Below are positions 25,633-38,451 of a stretch of DNA of 64,000 nt, piece after piece. The stretch spans positions 62,001-126,000 of the forward strand of contig CAMPDV010000201.1 in assembly GCA_946699065.1 (NCBI GenBank), read 5' to 3'. Source of the DNA: Loxodes magnus. Taxonomy: Eukaryota; Ciliophora; Karyorelictea; Loxodida; Loxodidae. The notes beneath the pieces were generated by a model. That model saw only the letters and a list, made by a program, of their open reading frames with translations, was not told the DNA's origin and searched no databases. Numbering within the stretch: position 1 is the first letter of the stretch; each line of letters starts with the position of its first letter. Position numbers and translations under genes: made by a program.

Positions 25633-26125
25633 TAAATAAATAAATAAATTTTATTATAGAGCGCGTAGCACTCTCATTGGTGCGCAGCTCTTTAAAAAAT
25701 GTTTCATACTGACAAGAATGTTTGTTACTGATAAAATTATCAGATACTGATAAACATTGCTCAATACTGGTATAATTATTCAGTACTGATAAAAATGTTC
25801 AATACTGATATAATTTTAGAATACTCGTAATCTTTAATACTTGCTGGAGGTCCAAGGACATGGCAGGATTGTGTCTCATTGCATCACCAAAGCAGAGGAC
25901 GACATGTGTCAATTATGGGTACTTAAATTCCCCACCTCTGATGAAGCTCGCAATATTATTTTTTTTTAGTTCCAGAATTAAAAATTATAATAAGTCAGTG
26001 CCGAAGGTCTAAGAATCTTATGTCTCGAGGCCAAGCCAAAGCAGAGGAAGACATAAAGTCGATTATGGGTACTTAACTTCCCCAACCTCTGATGAAGATG
26101 ACCTTGTTGCTCACCTTCGAACAAT
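25633..26125 (-). mobile_element. SINE-like element, copy 3
   Basis: Minus orientation, with a (TTTA)n tail at the left. The head lacks about 20 bp: similarity stops at TTCGAACAAT, where the full copies continue to GGCGG. It is therefore slightly 5'-truncated, as expected for target-primed reverse transcription. It lies about 430 bp outside the right arm. Confidence 0.8.
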
Positions 26126-26446
26126 GAGCAAAGCAATTTAATAAAAAAATATTATAATAATGATGTAAAAAGAAAATAAATAGCAATATTATTATAAATA
26201 AAGATTAGGAACTAAAATATATTACTAAATTATTTCTCTTCGTATATGTATTAATATAAAAATTATTAAGCTAAAAACTTTCATTAGAATAAATTTCATT
26301 CAGTTTCTTTTTTATTTTTTTATTTAGGAAAATTAAATTATTAACAACTTTTTCATTACTCTACTCCTTCTTTTTATGTGAAGAGCTTATTTATTACAAT
26401 TTATCGATGTGAATTGAAAAATATTACCAAAATTTAGGGTTGTAGA

Positions 26447-28721
26447 ATGACTGATATTATAAATAGAGAAAACTTGATTGGATCCAAAAGTTAATTTATA
26501 GTTATGCTAATTATCCCATTATTTAAGATAAAGCTTAATTAAAATTTCGTAATTTAGAAATTTTAAAAGGTAATCTCTTTCTTATATTCTTTCTTTATTT
26601 TAGAGACATATATAGTTAATTTTTTTATTTTATAGTTTTTCCAAAATTAAGGCTAAATTAATTAAAAATCCATATAATTTAACTTTTTCAGGTATTTTGT
26701 AGATTTTATCTAAATAATATATGGACTGCAAGGAATTCCAATGTAAGATGAAGGCTGCTAGTTCTGTTTCTGCTAATTTTGCTTGTTGTAAAAAGATAAG
26801 ATAAGGCTTTCTATCGCTTTATATTTTTGAAGTCGCTATCCTTATTTAATATTTGATTTACTTAGAAAGTAAATAAATTTTTATCTAATTAACTATTTTT
26901 ATCTCATGATAAACATACTAGAATTATTTTCTTCAGCATTCACTAAGCTTTTATTTGTACTAACATTTTGACAATTTTTTAAAATTCCTTATTATATTTC
27001 TTAGTAATCTTATATTAAATTCATAACTTTTTTTAATAATTTTTAAACTAAAGTTAGATAGAAAATGGTTAAAGATATCTATTTCTATTATTAAGATGTT
27101 TATATTATTATTTTATAATTAATTAGATTTTATAATTTAAAATTAATTAGGAAATAAACAACTCACTTTTATCTTTTCTTTTATTTAAGCCAAATGTATT
27201 CTTTTCTTTTTCAAATTTGTAATTTTTTCTTTGGATTAATTATATGATATTCTGACTCTTAATAGTTTTGAATGAAATTAAAATTAAAAAATTTAATTAG
27301 ATAAAACTTCAAGTCTATAAATTTGAAACTAGTATAGGATTTATTGATAGCTTAATGTCATGCTGATAACTAAAAAATTTTACATCTAATTAAGTTTATT
27401 TTCTTATATTATTACTAAATAATTCCTATAATTATGCTTAAAGCTATTTTTATAAATATTGATTCTTAAATAGAATAAATTTTTTTAATATGCAATTATC
27501 ATTTATTAACTTACTTAGATTATACTTTTAAATATTCATAGTGTAACTATAAGATTTTATTTCTTTCTAAAAGCACTATTAAATGATTTTTTTATTGTTT
27601 ATAAGGTCGATACTAAAAAGGAATTTCTTTAAATGTAGCTTATATTTGATAAATTAAAAAAAGTTAATTATTAATAATTTCTTAAGTGGAAATAGATAAT
27701 TTTTACTTATATATCTCAAGTTCAATTATAAATTTAAAAATAATGCTTACATAATTTAGATAAAAATACTTTCTAGTTAATTTCAAATTAATAATAAAAA
27801 TATTAATTTATACCATTTTTCAAACTTTTTTTTTCTTCTTTTACTTTAAGATTGGAATATGCTCATGTTCAATCTTTAGTTAATATTAATAGCCATTTAA
27901 CAAATTAAATGTTTATTCATAGAGTCTGGTTTTTATTGCTTTAGCTTTTTAGCAAGCCAGTTATAATTTATGGAAGTTTGATTTGCAAATTTTTTTATTT
28001 TTATCTAAAATTAAAATTTATTACCTTTATTTTTTTCTTAAAATTTATTTCTCTCATGAAAATTAAGCTCTCAAGTTTCACTATTAAGTATTTTTTTGAT
28101 TTCTATTTTTCTTTTAGTCAAGCATATACTTTAATATCATTTTTCTATCTTTCATTACAATCTTTTGTTAATTAATATTTTACTTGTTTTTGTACATTCA
28201 ATATTTGCTTTTTTGCTTTAAATTTTATAAAATTATGGATACTTATAATTCTCTTTCATTTATTCTAGTTTGGCAATAAAATTGTAATGACATTATAGCA
28301 AAATGATCTTTAGAAATTGCATTTCATTTTTTTTAATTATGAATGCAATTTTAAGATCCTAATTTATCTTTGTTCTATCGACATCTACTAGATAAAAAAA
28401 GTGTTAATTATCCTCAAATACGGTTATTTTAGACTTATTTAAAAACATTTTCTACTAAACTAAAATCTTAAGATATTCATTTTTCTTATGATTTATTGCT
28501 AAAAAGCCAAGCTCTATTCAGCTACTATCCTGATTATTACAGTGATATAATTATTTTGTGTCTTCCTAAATTTGATAAATCACAAAGAAAAGAATAGTTT
28601 CTCAAAAGGATAATTTAACTTTAATGAATCTTACAGAATTGTTAAAAAATAAAAATTAAACTACAATTCTGGAAAAGAGAAATAGCATTTTAGAGATAGA
28701 AAGAAAGTCTCAAGTATTTGA
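26447..28721 (+). CDS. Large hypothetical multi-pass membrane protein
   Basis: One frame (codons starting at multiples of 3) stays coherent from about 26620 to TGA 28719. It includes a Cys/Ala/Ser-rich stretch (MKAASSVSANFACC near 26750) and many hydrophobic segments up to about 28200. A short exon from ATG 26447 could join it through a 34-nt GT...AG intron ending near 26609. Several internal TGA codons would be Trp. The 3' end is uncertain: a second frame, from ATG 28235 to TGA 29051, is also coding-like past 28700, and a very short intron near 28714 would connect the two. No family is recognised. Confidence 0.4.
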
Positions 28722-30072
28722 AAATAGCAAATAAATAAATAAAATATATGCAATAAAAGCTTCTTTGTACTCATCATATAATCATAACAAAAAAGAAAGC
28801 TTTAAAATAAATTGAATCTTCAATATTAAACCTTAGTTAACAAAAAGTAAAAGATATTAAATTATTTGCTAATAAAATTAAATTAAAAGAAAATAAGTAA
28901 AATATTAAACTTTAGTAGATTAATTAAGAAAAGAGAACAATTGAAATATTAATATAGATTTATATGATTATAAAAGTTCTATTATAAATTTAAATTTCAA
29001 ATATGTTTTAAATCAAATGCTTAACTATTTTAAAAATATAAATATAGAAGTGAGTTTATGAGTTTATAAAAGCATATGATTATCCTAATTTAAATCATTA
29101 AATTTAGTTTTGAATATTAAATAAACAAAAAAATTTAAAGTTTGGTCTTTGAGTGAGATAATTAAATAATTATTTTTTTTCCCTTATTTGATATTTGAAA
29201 AAAAAATTATTTTAATACCTGAGTTAGTGTGGCTATTTCTTATTCAAATAAAAACTATACTGCTGACTTTAATTTTCTTACTTTTTTATAAATTATAACT
29301 CAAATTTTTTAAACTTCCTATATTATAGAAATCAAAATATATCACTTTATTTTAAATTTTTTTTAATGAAATGAAATAAATAAAGAATGCAATTAATTTT
29401 ATTTTTTTAAATGTCAGTTTTTAAAAATTTATTATTGTCTTCGAATTTTTAATCAGTCAATACTTATATATTCTAACTTTAATTTTGTATATTTTTTATT
29501 ATATTTTCCTAAATAAAATGAATCTGAGATTTAATAATAATAAAAAGAAATAAAACTAATAATTCATTTCTTTCTTGTATAATCCATATATTTTCTATAA
29601 GTTTAATATTATTATTTTCAATAGCTACATTTTACTAAAATTTCAATTAGCTCGAAATTTTATAGAAACTAATAATTATTTATGATTGAATGAAAAAATA
29701 AAGATCTGGTATTTTGTAGAATATAAAAACATAAATTATTCATAGAAAACCAAGCTTAAAAATTAATATTTTACGTATAGAGAACTTTCTACCAGATTTT
29801 CAAATTTAGCTAATTCATTTTCAAAAAGCAATTTATAGTAAAAATATTTTTATAGATTGTAATTAAACGAATGAATGAAAATCCCTTCTTTATCTTTATA
29901 GAAACTTTCCTTTAAGTTTCTAATAATAACTAGCCATCATAAAAAGTATAAAATTAGATGATATTTTCTTAAGTAGCCTATCTACCGTTTTAATAATATT
30001 AATTTTTCCTTTCTAGTATTATTTTTTTAGAATTTAGCTAAATTGATTATGTTTTAAATCTTTGCATAAAAA
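28722..30072. other. AT-rich region upstream of tRNA-Ile
   Basis: Apart from the possible extension of the preceding gene to 29053, I see nothing here. Confidence 0.4.
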
Positions 30073-30145
30073 TGCTCCTGGTGAGGGTCGAACTCACGAT
30101 CTCTGGCTCATAAGACCAGCGCTTTAACCACTAAGCTACAAGAGC
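30073..30145 (-). tRNA. tRNA-Ile(UAU)
   Basis: A 73-nt cloverleaf on the minus strand. The acceptor is GCTCTTG/CAGGAGC with G-U pairs allowed. The anticodon stem CTGGT/GCCAG encloses loop CTTATGA, anticodon TAT, reading AUA. The T loop is TTCGACC. No intron. Confidence 0.93.
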
Positions 30146-30429
30146 TGTTAATTTATCAAATTAACTAGAAACTTAAATTAACTCCATGATTTTACTCAAA
30201 AAACTACTTTAAATATGCTTATAAAATTGAATTTAGATTAGATTATATAATTAAGGGACTTTAATTAAAAGTTACTTATAGCAAAAGAATAATTTAACTA
30301 AATAGATAATAATTTTATAATTATGAGTATAAAAATGTAAGCATTAGATTATTAAGTTGCATAATTATTTCTATAATTTTAAGGATTAAAATTAACTTTA
30401 TAATATTTGGCTTTATTAAGAGATAGGAA

Positions 30430-33400
30430 TTTTTACTTCTAGTAGTTATTAAGTATAGGAAATAAGACTTTACGAGAAGCTTTGCATGAGGATTTATTTC
30501 TCCACCTAATCTGTAGGCAATGATAATCCACCATTAGTTCTTCAATTCAACAAAGATATTGCGAAAGATTAGACTCCAATATTCCTTATTGAAGCTTCAT
30601 CTTTCTGAAAAATTTAAATAGGTACTTATACTAATGAAAAAATCCAAAGGGCGCAATTAGTAAAATAATAACTTGGATTTATGCTCCTTGTACCATTCCT
30701 TTTCGGTGTCATATTTAATTATATAATCTGAATGATAAATAGAAAAAAAGCAGATAATTTTTTGTATTCAACTAATGTTTGCTTAAAGCAATTGAAATTA
30801 GTTATGCAACAGGATTAGGAGGAGAAATAATTTAAGAAAGTGTTTCTACTTAGCTAGTAAACCATTTAAAATAAGTTCCTTGTGGGGTTCAATATGTGAA
30901 TGAGCAAACAAATGTACTAGAAAATTATTAAGTGTAGAAAATCCTTTTAGTTATGGTAGTACATTTCCTAACACAACTTTAATTTCATCGGTTTTTATGC
31001 AAAAGAAAGCTGAAATAGGAAATATTCAAATCATTTCATAAGCCAAATATTTTATCTATGCTACTTATCTAGTTAATAACCAATATCTTGCTATAATCTT
31101 CCCTTTCTTCCGTTTATATCAATTAATTAGAAAAACTTTAAGATCTTTACTCTTTTTAGCCAATACCTAGGATTAGTATTATAGAACCACTGTAGTAACC
31201 TAAATCATTTAGAGGAAAATGAAAACAAATAGAACTTTATTATGAAGATAGTGATTAAAAGAATGAAAAATAATACAATATAACAAAGGCCTGATTTGAC
31301 AAAAATGGAGTAAAATTAGTGAATCAAATTAATTTTTTCCCACTTTTCAACACAACTATTGAAAGTAGAAAAGAAATGGCAAAGAAATTTATTAGAGATT
31401 TTATGGAAAATGAGATTCAAGTTGTAATTTGTATAGGAGGAAGGATCTTTATCGATTGTGTGATAGTAATTGATCTATTTTAGTTTTAGGCCTGGTGATG
31501 TAATTTATATTAATTTGATTCCCACTTCCCTCATTCTTGTTAAAATTCCAAATGTTGATAATTTAGAGGATATAAAATATACTCTGCATGGCTCTTAATT
31601 TATAACTATTCCAAGATGAGTTGAAGAATTAGGGCAAGAAATGCTTGACTACGATAAAAAATGTAGACCTGAAGTTGATTAAGAATGCTATTTATTTGAG
31701 TAACCTCTTATAATTGCCTATGGAATAAAAGAAATTCTTAGCTTAGGAGATGATTGCACTAATTCATTTACTTTGATGAAAGCTATAAGAAATATATAGT
31801 TCATAAGTTGTTCTGGCAAAGTTAAGTTATAAAAATAGCTAAATTATAGAGATTTAAATAACTTTTAAATTGACTCTACTTTAAGTAGAAATCTAACTTA
31901 ACCTTAAATTATCTCTGGAAAAGAGTTTTACCTAACTTGCTCTATAATCTGAAAAATTTAATGGTGATGGACTTATTTGAAATGATAATACAACACATAA
32001 ACCTTCAGATAGTTTCTAGTAATATAAAAACTGTCCTTTTTTAGAGAGGAGAGTGCTTTAATACTAGAAAGGATAGTAATTTTTATCTTGTATATATGTA
32101 TCTTTGCCACAATAGTGTTCTTTATTACTCTTTGAGGAATGTGAATATGAAGAAAAAGAAAATATGAATAAATCTAAGTAATCTCAGAAGCCACTATGAT
32201 GGATGAGTTATTCATGTTCTTTTCGGCTTTTCTATTTTGCAATTTTAAGCTTTAGGACCTGATATAGATCATTTGCTAGGAGATTAAGTCCAAATTGTAA
32301 AGGATTATTTCATTTATGATTTCTCCCAAATTAACAAATATTCAAGTGCTTATTGAATTATTTTGATTATTTCATTTTGTGTTTGTTTTTCTTGAATTAT
32401 ATTTTTAATATCTTTCTTATGTGGTTTTGAGGTCTTTTGCAGACTAAATATACTTCGTTAACTGGGAAAAATCTCTATTATAGTACTTCCTTTAATAGGA
32501 AATTTACTTTTCGTTCCACTTACTATACTTTTAATGGATCCTTTGAAATGCCTTTTGGTAGAGACAAAGATTTTGATGTTTTTATTGATGAAGATTAGAG
32601 TTTTACAAAGATGGACTGTAGCCTAAAATGCTGGTCACATAAGCACTGATTAGCTAATTTATTTTTATCCCATTTGCTATTTTATCCATGTCTTATTGAT
32701 AGGATATATTCCATGATTCCTTAAACATTAAATAAAAACCTAACTGAATACTGTTTAAGATTTTGACTTAGATAATACTGAGTTGTTGATGCATTTGTAT
32801 GAAGCACTGGAAAAGAAAGTGATATGGACATTTATAGATTCTAATAATGTGCATATTTACAATTCTTAATTTGATAATTAGACCTTAGAATGATAAGTTT
32901 GTTAATTGGTGGAATGGAATAGGACTGAGCTTGGTAAGTTGGACTATGGTATGTGTACATATGGTAGAGATAGTAGAAGATTAAAAATTGAATATTACTT
33001 TGCTTAGTTTATTGGTGGCTGGAGATTTATTAATTCTAGTGCTAGGAAAGTTTATAGGAAAATATAAATGATAAGTTATGCTTAAACGGGATACTCCCGA
33101 TAAAATTTTACTCTTTAGTCTCGCTTATAAATGCGGAGTATTAGTTAAATGCTAGAAAGTAATCTCTAGAAATAAAAATTAAGACTGCAATAGTAAAATT
33201 AATTTGCAAGCTATGAAAGTGTACCTCAAGATACCTCAGCTGATACTATTTCAAACTAAATATTTTTTTATCGAAGTGTTAAGATACCAATAAGCAAGAA
33301 GATTCCAGTATTTGCTTAAAAAGCAATACAAAATACAGAATCTCAAAATATATTCTAAAAGCTTCAATAAACAAAATAATCAATTTATTTAGATAAACTG

Positions 33401-33498
33401 TATAATAAGAATAAATAGAACAAAATTTTGAAACTTAGAATTCAGTAGTGGAGAATAGATATACGATAAAGGAAGAAGAATAGTTAGTCAGACTATGA
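30430..33498 (+). CDS. Receptor-like membrane protein: Venus-flytrap (ANF-receptor-like) domain plus several TM segments
   Basis: The region 31250-31960 encodes a periplasmic-binding-protein-like ligand domain. ITKAWFDKNGVKLVNQ and KKFIRDFMENEIQVVI come first. The end of the domain reads PLIIAYGIKEILSLGD, then IRNIQFISCSGKV and NYRDLNNFQI, matching the 'F.G.SG.v.f...ngdR' end of ANF-receptor folds. After 32030 come membrane segments (IVIFILYICIFATIVFF; YWIILIISFCVCFSWIIF; ISIIVLPLIGNLLFVPLTIL), then MDPLKC...DCSLKCWSHKH, more membrane sequence and a polar tail ending at TGA 33496. The frame changes several times. A 23-nt intron (32578-32600) explains one change; those near 31460 and 32230 have no good intron. 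So this is either a multi-exon gene with non-consensus introns or a recent pseudogene. Class C GPCR-like architecture is inferred. The start is uncertain. Confidence 0.6.
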
Positions 33499-35246
33499 AA
33501 CTTAAAATTTTATGCTTAAAATTAAATAAAGTCTTATATCTATTTTATTCTTTAACTGATCAATTACCTTACCCATTCAAATTACTACCATTCTTTGCTT
33601 CTTAACTTAAATTAAGCACAGCTTTATTCACTAAATAGGTAATAAATACTTAATATTTATTTAGTCTCAATCCCTACATTTTAAATACTGTAGTCACTAT
33701 TTTAATTTCTAAGGATAATAAAAAAGTCTTTTATTATCCTTAGATATAAGTGACAAGCATAACTTATAATCTCAAGAGTAATTAGAAATAGTTAAGCCTT
33801 TTATTTAATGAAGGTACAACAGAAATATAAGTTTATCTTATTAGGTTTGTTCATTATTTATCTCTTTAATTTAGCATTTTAGTTTGTTTTTAGATAGTCT
33901 TATATTGATTGCAAGTATTGTGGCATTGAAAAATAGTGATCCATGATAATCTTAATTAAAGAAATGATATATGATATATTATGAAATTTGCTTAGCTTAT
34001 TTCACTCATTCTTTTGAAATTTAACTAATGCTTATATCCAGATTACATCAATAGATAAGCGCAACTTGACTTACTTCTACTTTTCTTAGCAGGTTGAATC
34101 AGAGATGATTATATGGATATATTATTAAAGACAAAGAATGGTGTTAAGCTTAATCTTAAGCATTAAATAATGGGAGAGTGAGAAAAGTGATTTATTGATT
34201 TATAATAAGCATTTAGCTATTATAGCAATAATTAAAGCTATTACTAAATCATTCAGATATTAATTTAAACTAGATCAATCATTTTGTAGTGCTCTTTCTA
34301 ACTTCAGCTTAGTTATTTTATATCTAAAGTTTATAGAAAGAATATATTAAAATAAGTTTATTATGCTTATAATGTGCTTTAGTTCCATTGAATCTTCTGT
34401 TATAGCTTATTATATTCAACTGTTTTTAATAGACTATTTATATATTTTTGCCTGTTATATTATCAAAGCAGGGTTTAGGCTAGTTATGCTTTGTTCTTTC
34501 ATTTAAGGAATAATTTAAATCTTAAGACTTAAATTAAGTATTTGAAGCATCTTATAAATATCTTACCTTTAGATTTTCTCTAGTAAAATGAAATTCTTTC
34601 CTAAACTAATAAATAATTACCTATAAACAGCCAAAAGATAAATTTAGGATTCAAACTAATTTACTTTAATCTAGTTCTATACATAAAACACATAATCCAC
34701 ATACTAAAACCAATCACTTCTTTATGATTTCCATATCCTATGTAAAATCCTATCCAAATAAAAAAGCGTAAACCTAGTAAGAATTTTATTTCCTATTATA
34801 GAAAATTTGATGCAACAATCTTTAAATATTATAGAAAGAAACCTTTATACAATTAATAAAAGTTAGAGTATTGTAACTTAGCTTAAGAAATATTTAATGC
34901 TTTAATAAGCTTAATAGTTTATTTCAATTCAAATCATAAGTAGAGTATAAGATCATTTGTCTTCATTCAATTTTAGATTAAAATCTAACTATTATATTTA
35001 AATTATTCCTATTCATCCAAAACTGTTTAAGATCTTTTATGTTAAAACTCAAATTTATTTATTAAATCAGAAGTTAAGATTGCTTAGTCATTATCTCTAT
35101 ATTTTTACTCAACCATCATCCTAACTTTAACAAACTCTCTTTATTTAATCTTGGCTTATCATTTTACAAATGACATTTATTTCTAAAAATTTTAGTTAGA
35201 TTTAGTCTATTCAAAATAAAGAAAAGCAAAGCTTATAAGTGATTGA
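33495..35246 (+). CDS. Hypothetical protein overlapping the receptor stop by ATGA
   Basis: ATG at 33495 shares bases with the TGA of the receptor frame. The frame stays coherent to TGA 35244 (583 residues) with internal TGA codons at plausible Trp sites (GEWEKWFID). The translation mixes hydrophobic and polar segments and has no recognised domain. A competing reading is a short secreted protein from the ATG near 33809, with a clear signal-peptide-like start (YKFILLGLFIIYLFNLAF) and a CKYC motif, ending at a TGA near 33980. Part of the region may be an untranslated or later exon of the receptor gene. Confidence 0.35.
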
Positions 35247-35304
35247 TTTTACTTATAGCTATTAAAGTTAGAATATAAAGAAATTTTAATAAATTTAAAA
35301 TAAA

Positions 35305-35388
35305 TGGCAGCTGTGGGATTCGAACCCACGCGCACTAGTGTGCAACAGATCTTAAGTCTGTCTCCTTAACCGACTCGGACAAACTGCC
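35305..35388 (-). tRNA. tRNA-Leu(UAA)
   Basis: 84 nt on the minus strand with the long variable arm of a class II tRNA (TGCACACTAGTGCGC). Acceptor GGCAGTT/AGCTGCC, anticodon stem ACAGA/TCTGT, loop CTTAAGA, anticodon TAA, T loop TTCGAAT. Confidence 0.93.
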
Positions 35389-35646
35389 TCTCTCTATTTA
35401 CCTTTGCTTATTTATAAACAACTAATAAGGTTACTATAGTTTTACTTATATTGAAATAATAATTGTAGCATTCTTTAATTAAAATAAATGAAGTTTTCAT
35501 ATCTTCCTAAAATATTATTATAGTATTCATTTAATTTATTATTATTATATTTACTAACATTTTTAATTACTTCTAACAAATCTCTTCTCAAGGATTCATC
35601 TTAATCAAGCTACGACTAATAAAAAATACAATAAGAACTCTAAGTT

Positions 35647-36280
35647 ATGTAATTAGAAAATTTTAAACTTTTAAGAACTTTACAAGAACTCGAAAGAAAA
35701 GATGAACATCTGATGATTAATTAATAAGAAAAAAATTGAAAATAAATACCTAGGAATTATCAGGATACAATAATTAGAAACTAAATTTTACTGATTTGCA
35801 GAGTTAACTGAAAGCATATTTTTGTAAAAAGTGTAAATGAATGATACGATTGATGTAGAACAACAGCCTAAAAAAATTATATTCTCTATTGGAAAATAAT
35901 AAGATGTTGATACTGCAAACGACCAGGGCACAGAGTTAGAAGCTGCTTCCAATTCTAATGAAAATTAAAAAAATAGTAGAAAACTAATGGGAAATATTTT
36001 CAGGATCTACTGCAATCAAGAAGATAAACAATACAGGAAAAAAATACTCCAGTTAAACAAAGAAGCTCAAAACATATAGCATGCAATTAACGATTTTAAT
36101 AAGAAATTAATGGAAATCGACCTACCGGAAACTCTCAGAAAAAAGAAATTAAAAATCCTTAGGACTTATGATAAACGAGATCCAAGCAAATATGAAGTTC
36201 TTTTATTTAACATTAAACTTTTGATTTACGATTAACCAAATAAAGGTGAAATCACATAAATTAATTAATTAATTCAATGA
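35647..36280 (+). CDS. CCHC zinc-knuckle protein, family member 3 (apparently intact)
   Basis: The knuckle CWYCKRPGHRVRSC (from 35905) is a textbook C-x2-C-x4-H-x4-C with all ligands; its Trp is TGA. A 28-nt GT...AG intron (35976-36003) lies just downstream. Removing it joins the knuckle frame to a coiled-coil C-terminal segment that begins IYCNQEDKQYRKK and ends PNKGEITQINQLIQ, then TGA 36278. With the intron removed, the frame from ATG 35647 gives 201 residues. The IYC...Y.KK motif and the PNKG end recur in other family members, so the spliced reading is supported by homology. The N-terminal part before the knuckle has several TGA-encoded Trp and could hide another intron. Function unknown; RNA or DNA binding is likely from the knuckle. 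Confidence 0.65.
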
Positions 36281-37470
36281 AAATCCTTTAGATTCTTTAT
36301 AAAACTAAATATAGTAAATAGATTTAAAAATTTAATTTTAGATCTGAAAATTTTTAATCAGTTTCTTTTTTGATAAATAGAATTCATCTTGTAGCACATA
36401 TAATTACTATGATAAATAAATTTTCTTAGTGAAATTGTTCATTTATACTAATAATTTTTTACCTTAAATAAGACATTAATGTAAACTCAATATTAAGAGT
36501 TTAAAATATATTTCACTTTTAGTCTAATTTCTTCATTGTTTATACTTTTTTAAATTCAGTCCTTAAATAATCTAAAATTATAAAAACTAGAAATTTTTTT
36601 AATTTTCTATCTAATTTCTTTTTTATAGATTGATTTAAATCTCTCATTTATATAACCATGTGAAAATTTACTTACTTTGATATAAATTTTATTGCGGCAA
36701 CAAAAATGCGAAATAAATAAAAAAAGAAGGCTTGAAGCCAAATGACTAAATTAATTTTCCTTAGATGAGCAATAAATATTTTTTTAAGCTTAGCATTAGA
36801 ACTTATTAAAATGCCTCTTATACAGATATTTAGATTTTAAATATAAATAATTGAAATTTTCTAATTTTAACATCTTTTGAACCTTAAAGAAAAAATAATT
36901 ATATGCTTATAATTTCCATATCCTTGCGTATAAAATTGAGCCTTTTTCATTTAAGAATTTTTTTTCAAATTGCTTAATTTACTGTTATAAATTTTTTCCT
37001 ATATATTAAGCCTGATTAAGTAGGTCTTATATAAAATAGGCCTTTTATCATTTTTTTCATAATATTTTTTCTTCTCCAACATCTTTTATAAAAATGCTGC
37101 TTTAACATATATAAATGGGTATTTTTCTTCCTATACTTTATTATTACCTTATTTACTTATTTCTATAATCAAAGATATACTTTCTTAATATCCACTAATC
37201 TTTAAATAATTTCTTGTGATTGCGCCATTTTTTTTAATTATTTTGATAAATATTGTAATAAAAAAACTAAAATTCAAAAATTTAAAAGGATATAGTTAAA
37301 TTAATTTCAATCTAATCTAGTTTATTTCCCAATCTATTCTTATTCTAAAAAGCTTAGATTTAGAAAGCTATTTTATAAAAAATTTACTCTATCGATTTTC
37401 TTATTTTCTTCTTCACTTTACTTTTATTACAAATCCAAAAAATTAATTAAAAAAGATTCAGACTTCAAGA
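36281..37470. other. AT-rich intergenic region
   Basis: Leu/Phe/Ile-rich open frames only, as expected from T-rich non-coding DNA when TAA and TAG are sense. No domain seen. Confidence 0.4.
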
Positions 37471-38200
37471 ATGGATTTTTGCAGCTCCAAAAAAGAAGGG
37501 TTGAGCATAGCAACAATTCGAGTAGAACGAAAAACAACAGAAATCAATTCATTTTGCTATAATTCTAACCTAGGGAGAGAAACCGAGGAAAAAGGTGAAG
37601 TCCGTCCTACACTAGGAGAACTCGGAAATCAATCCTTGCAGATAAATGGGTATGAAATGCTCACCAAAGTAGTACTAAGCCTCCAGGGAGAGGTTAAAAA
37701 GTTCAGAGAGAAAATTCTAAGCTATCGGAGCTGATAAACAATTGTCTCTAAGAAAAGTTAGATTTAAGAATGACCGACTAGGAGAGAGAAATCGACACTT
37801 TATGGAACTACTAACTAGAGTAGTTAACTAGACAAACTCTCAGCTTTAAAAATTCAAGATTAAAGATAGCAGATCGAAAACCAATAAAAGAGTCAGAAAC
37901 AGGAAAATTAAAATCAAGGAAATCTCTGGAATAACAAAATGGAAATAGAGAAAGCTGTAATAAATTAATCTCAAATGGAAAAACAAAAAATGTCTAACTA
38001 AAAAAGAAATAAATAAAAGAATTAAGAAAAGATGCTACTTTTGCAAAAATTAATAGCATCTATACAAGAATTTCCGAAAATTTTGGAGCTTTAAAGATAT
38101 AATATTGACTTAAGGAGAGTAAAGAGAGAGAAAAATTTTACTGTAATCATGAAGGAGAATTATACAAGATAAAAAGAACTCAAGAACTACAGAAACTTTT
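37471..38200 (+). CDS. Zinc-knuckle family member 4 (degenerate knuckle)
   Basis: ATG 37471 opens a GC-richer frame through LSLQGE. Two short introns make the three frames continuous: 37693-37721 (29 nt) and 37991-38018 (28 nt). The second exon is coil-like (LSELINNCLQEKL). The third carries CYFCKNQQHLYKNF, where the fourth ligand of the C-x2-C-x4-H-x4-C knuckle is Phe instead of Cys. Past the knuckle, FYCNHEGELY in yet another frame matches the IYCNQEDKQY motif of the 35.6-kb gene, so one more frame change is unexplained. The first intron sits at the same place as in the minus-strand member at 51 kb (LQGE| versus LQEE|). The end is not resolved. Confidence 0.55.
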
Positions 38201-38451
38201 TATAATTATAATTAACATTAAATTATTTTTAAATTATAAAGTTTTCTACTCTTTTAATTGTAACTATAAAAATAATTTTGAAAATTATCTAAGAAATTAG
38301 ATTTAAACTTAAAAGAACCGAATGAAATAATTAAAATATATTAAGCTTTAATGTATTTTTAATCTGACATTTTCTATTTACTTAAGGATTAAAAAATAAA
38401 TAAAAATAAAATGCTTTAAAGTTCTCTTTATCATAGAAAGCTATTTAGATA

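Noticed and set aside
28235-29053. A separate 272-aa gene in the third frame.
   Set aside because: It overlaps the better-supported frame of the membrane protein up to 28719; only its last part may be an exon of that gene.
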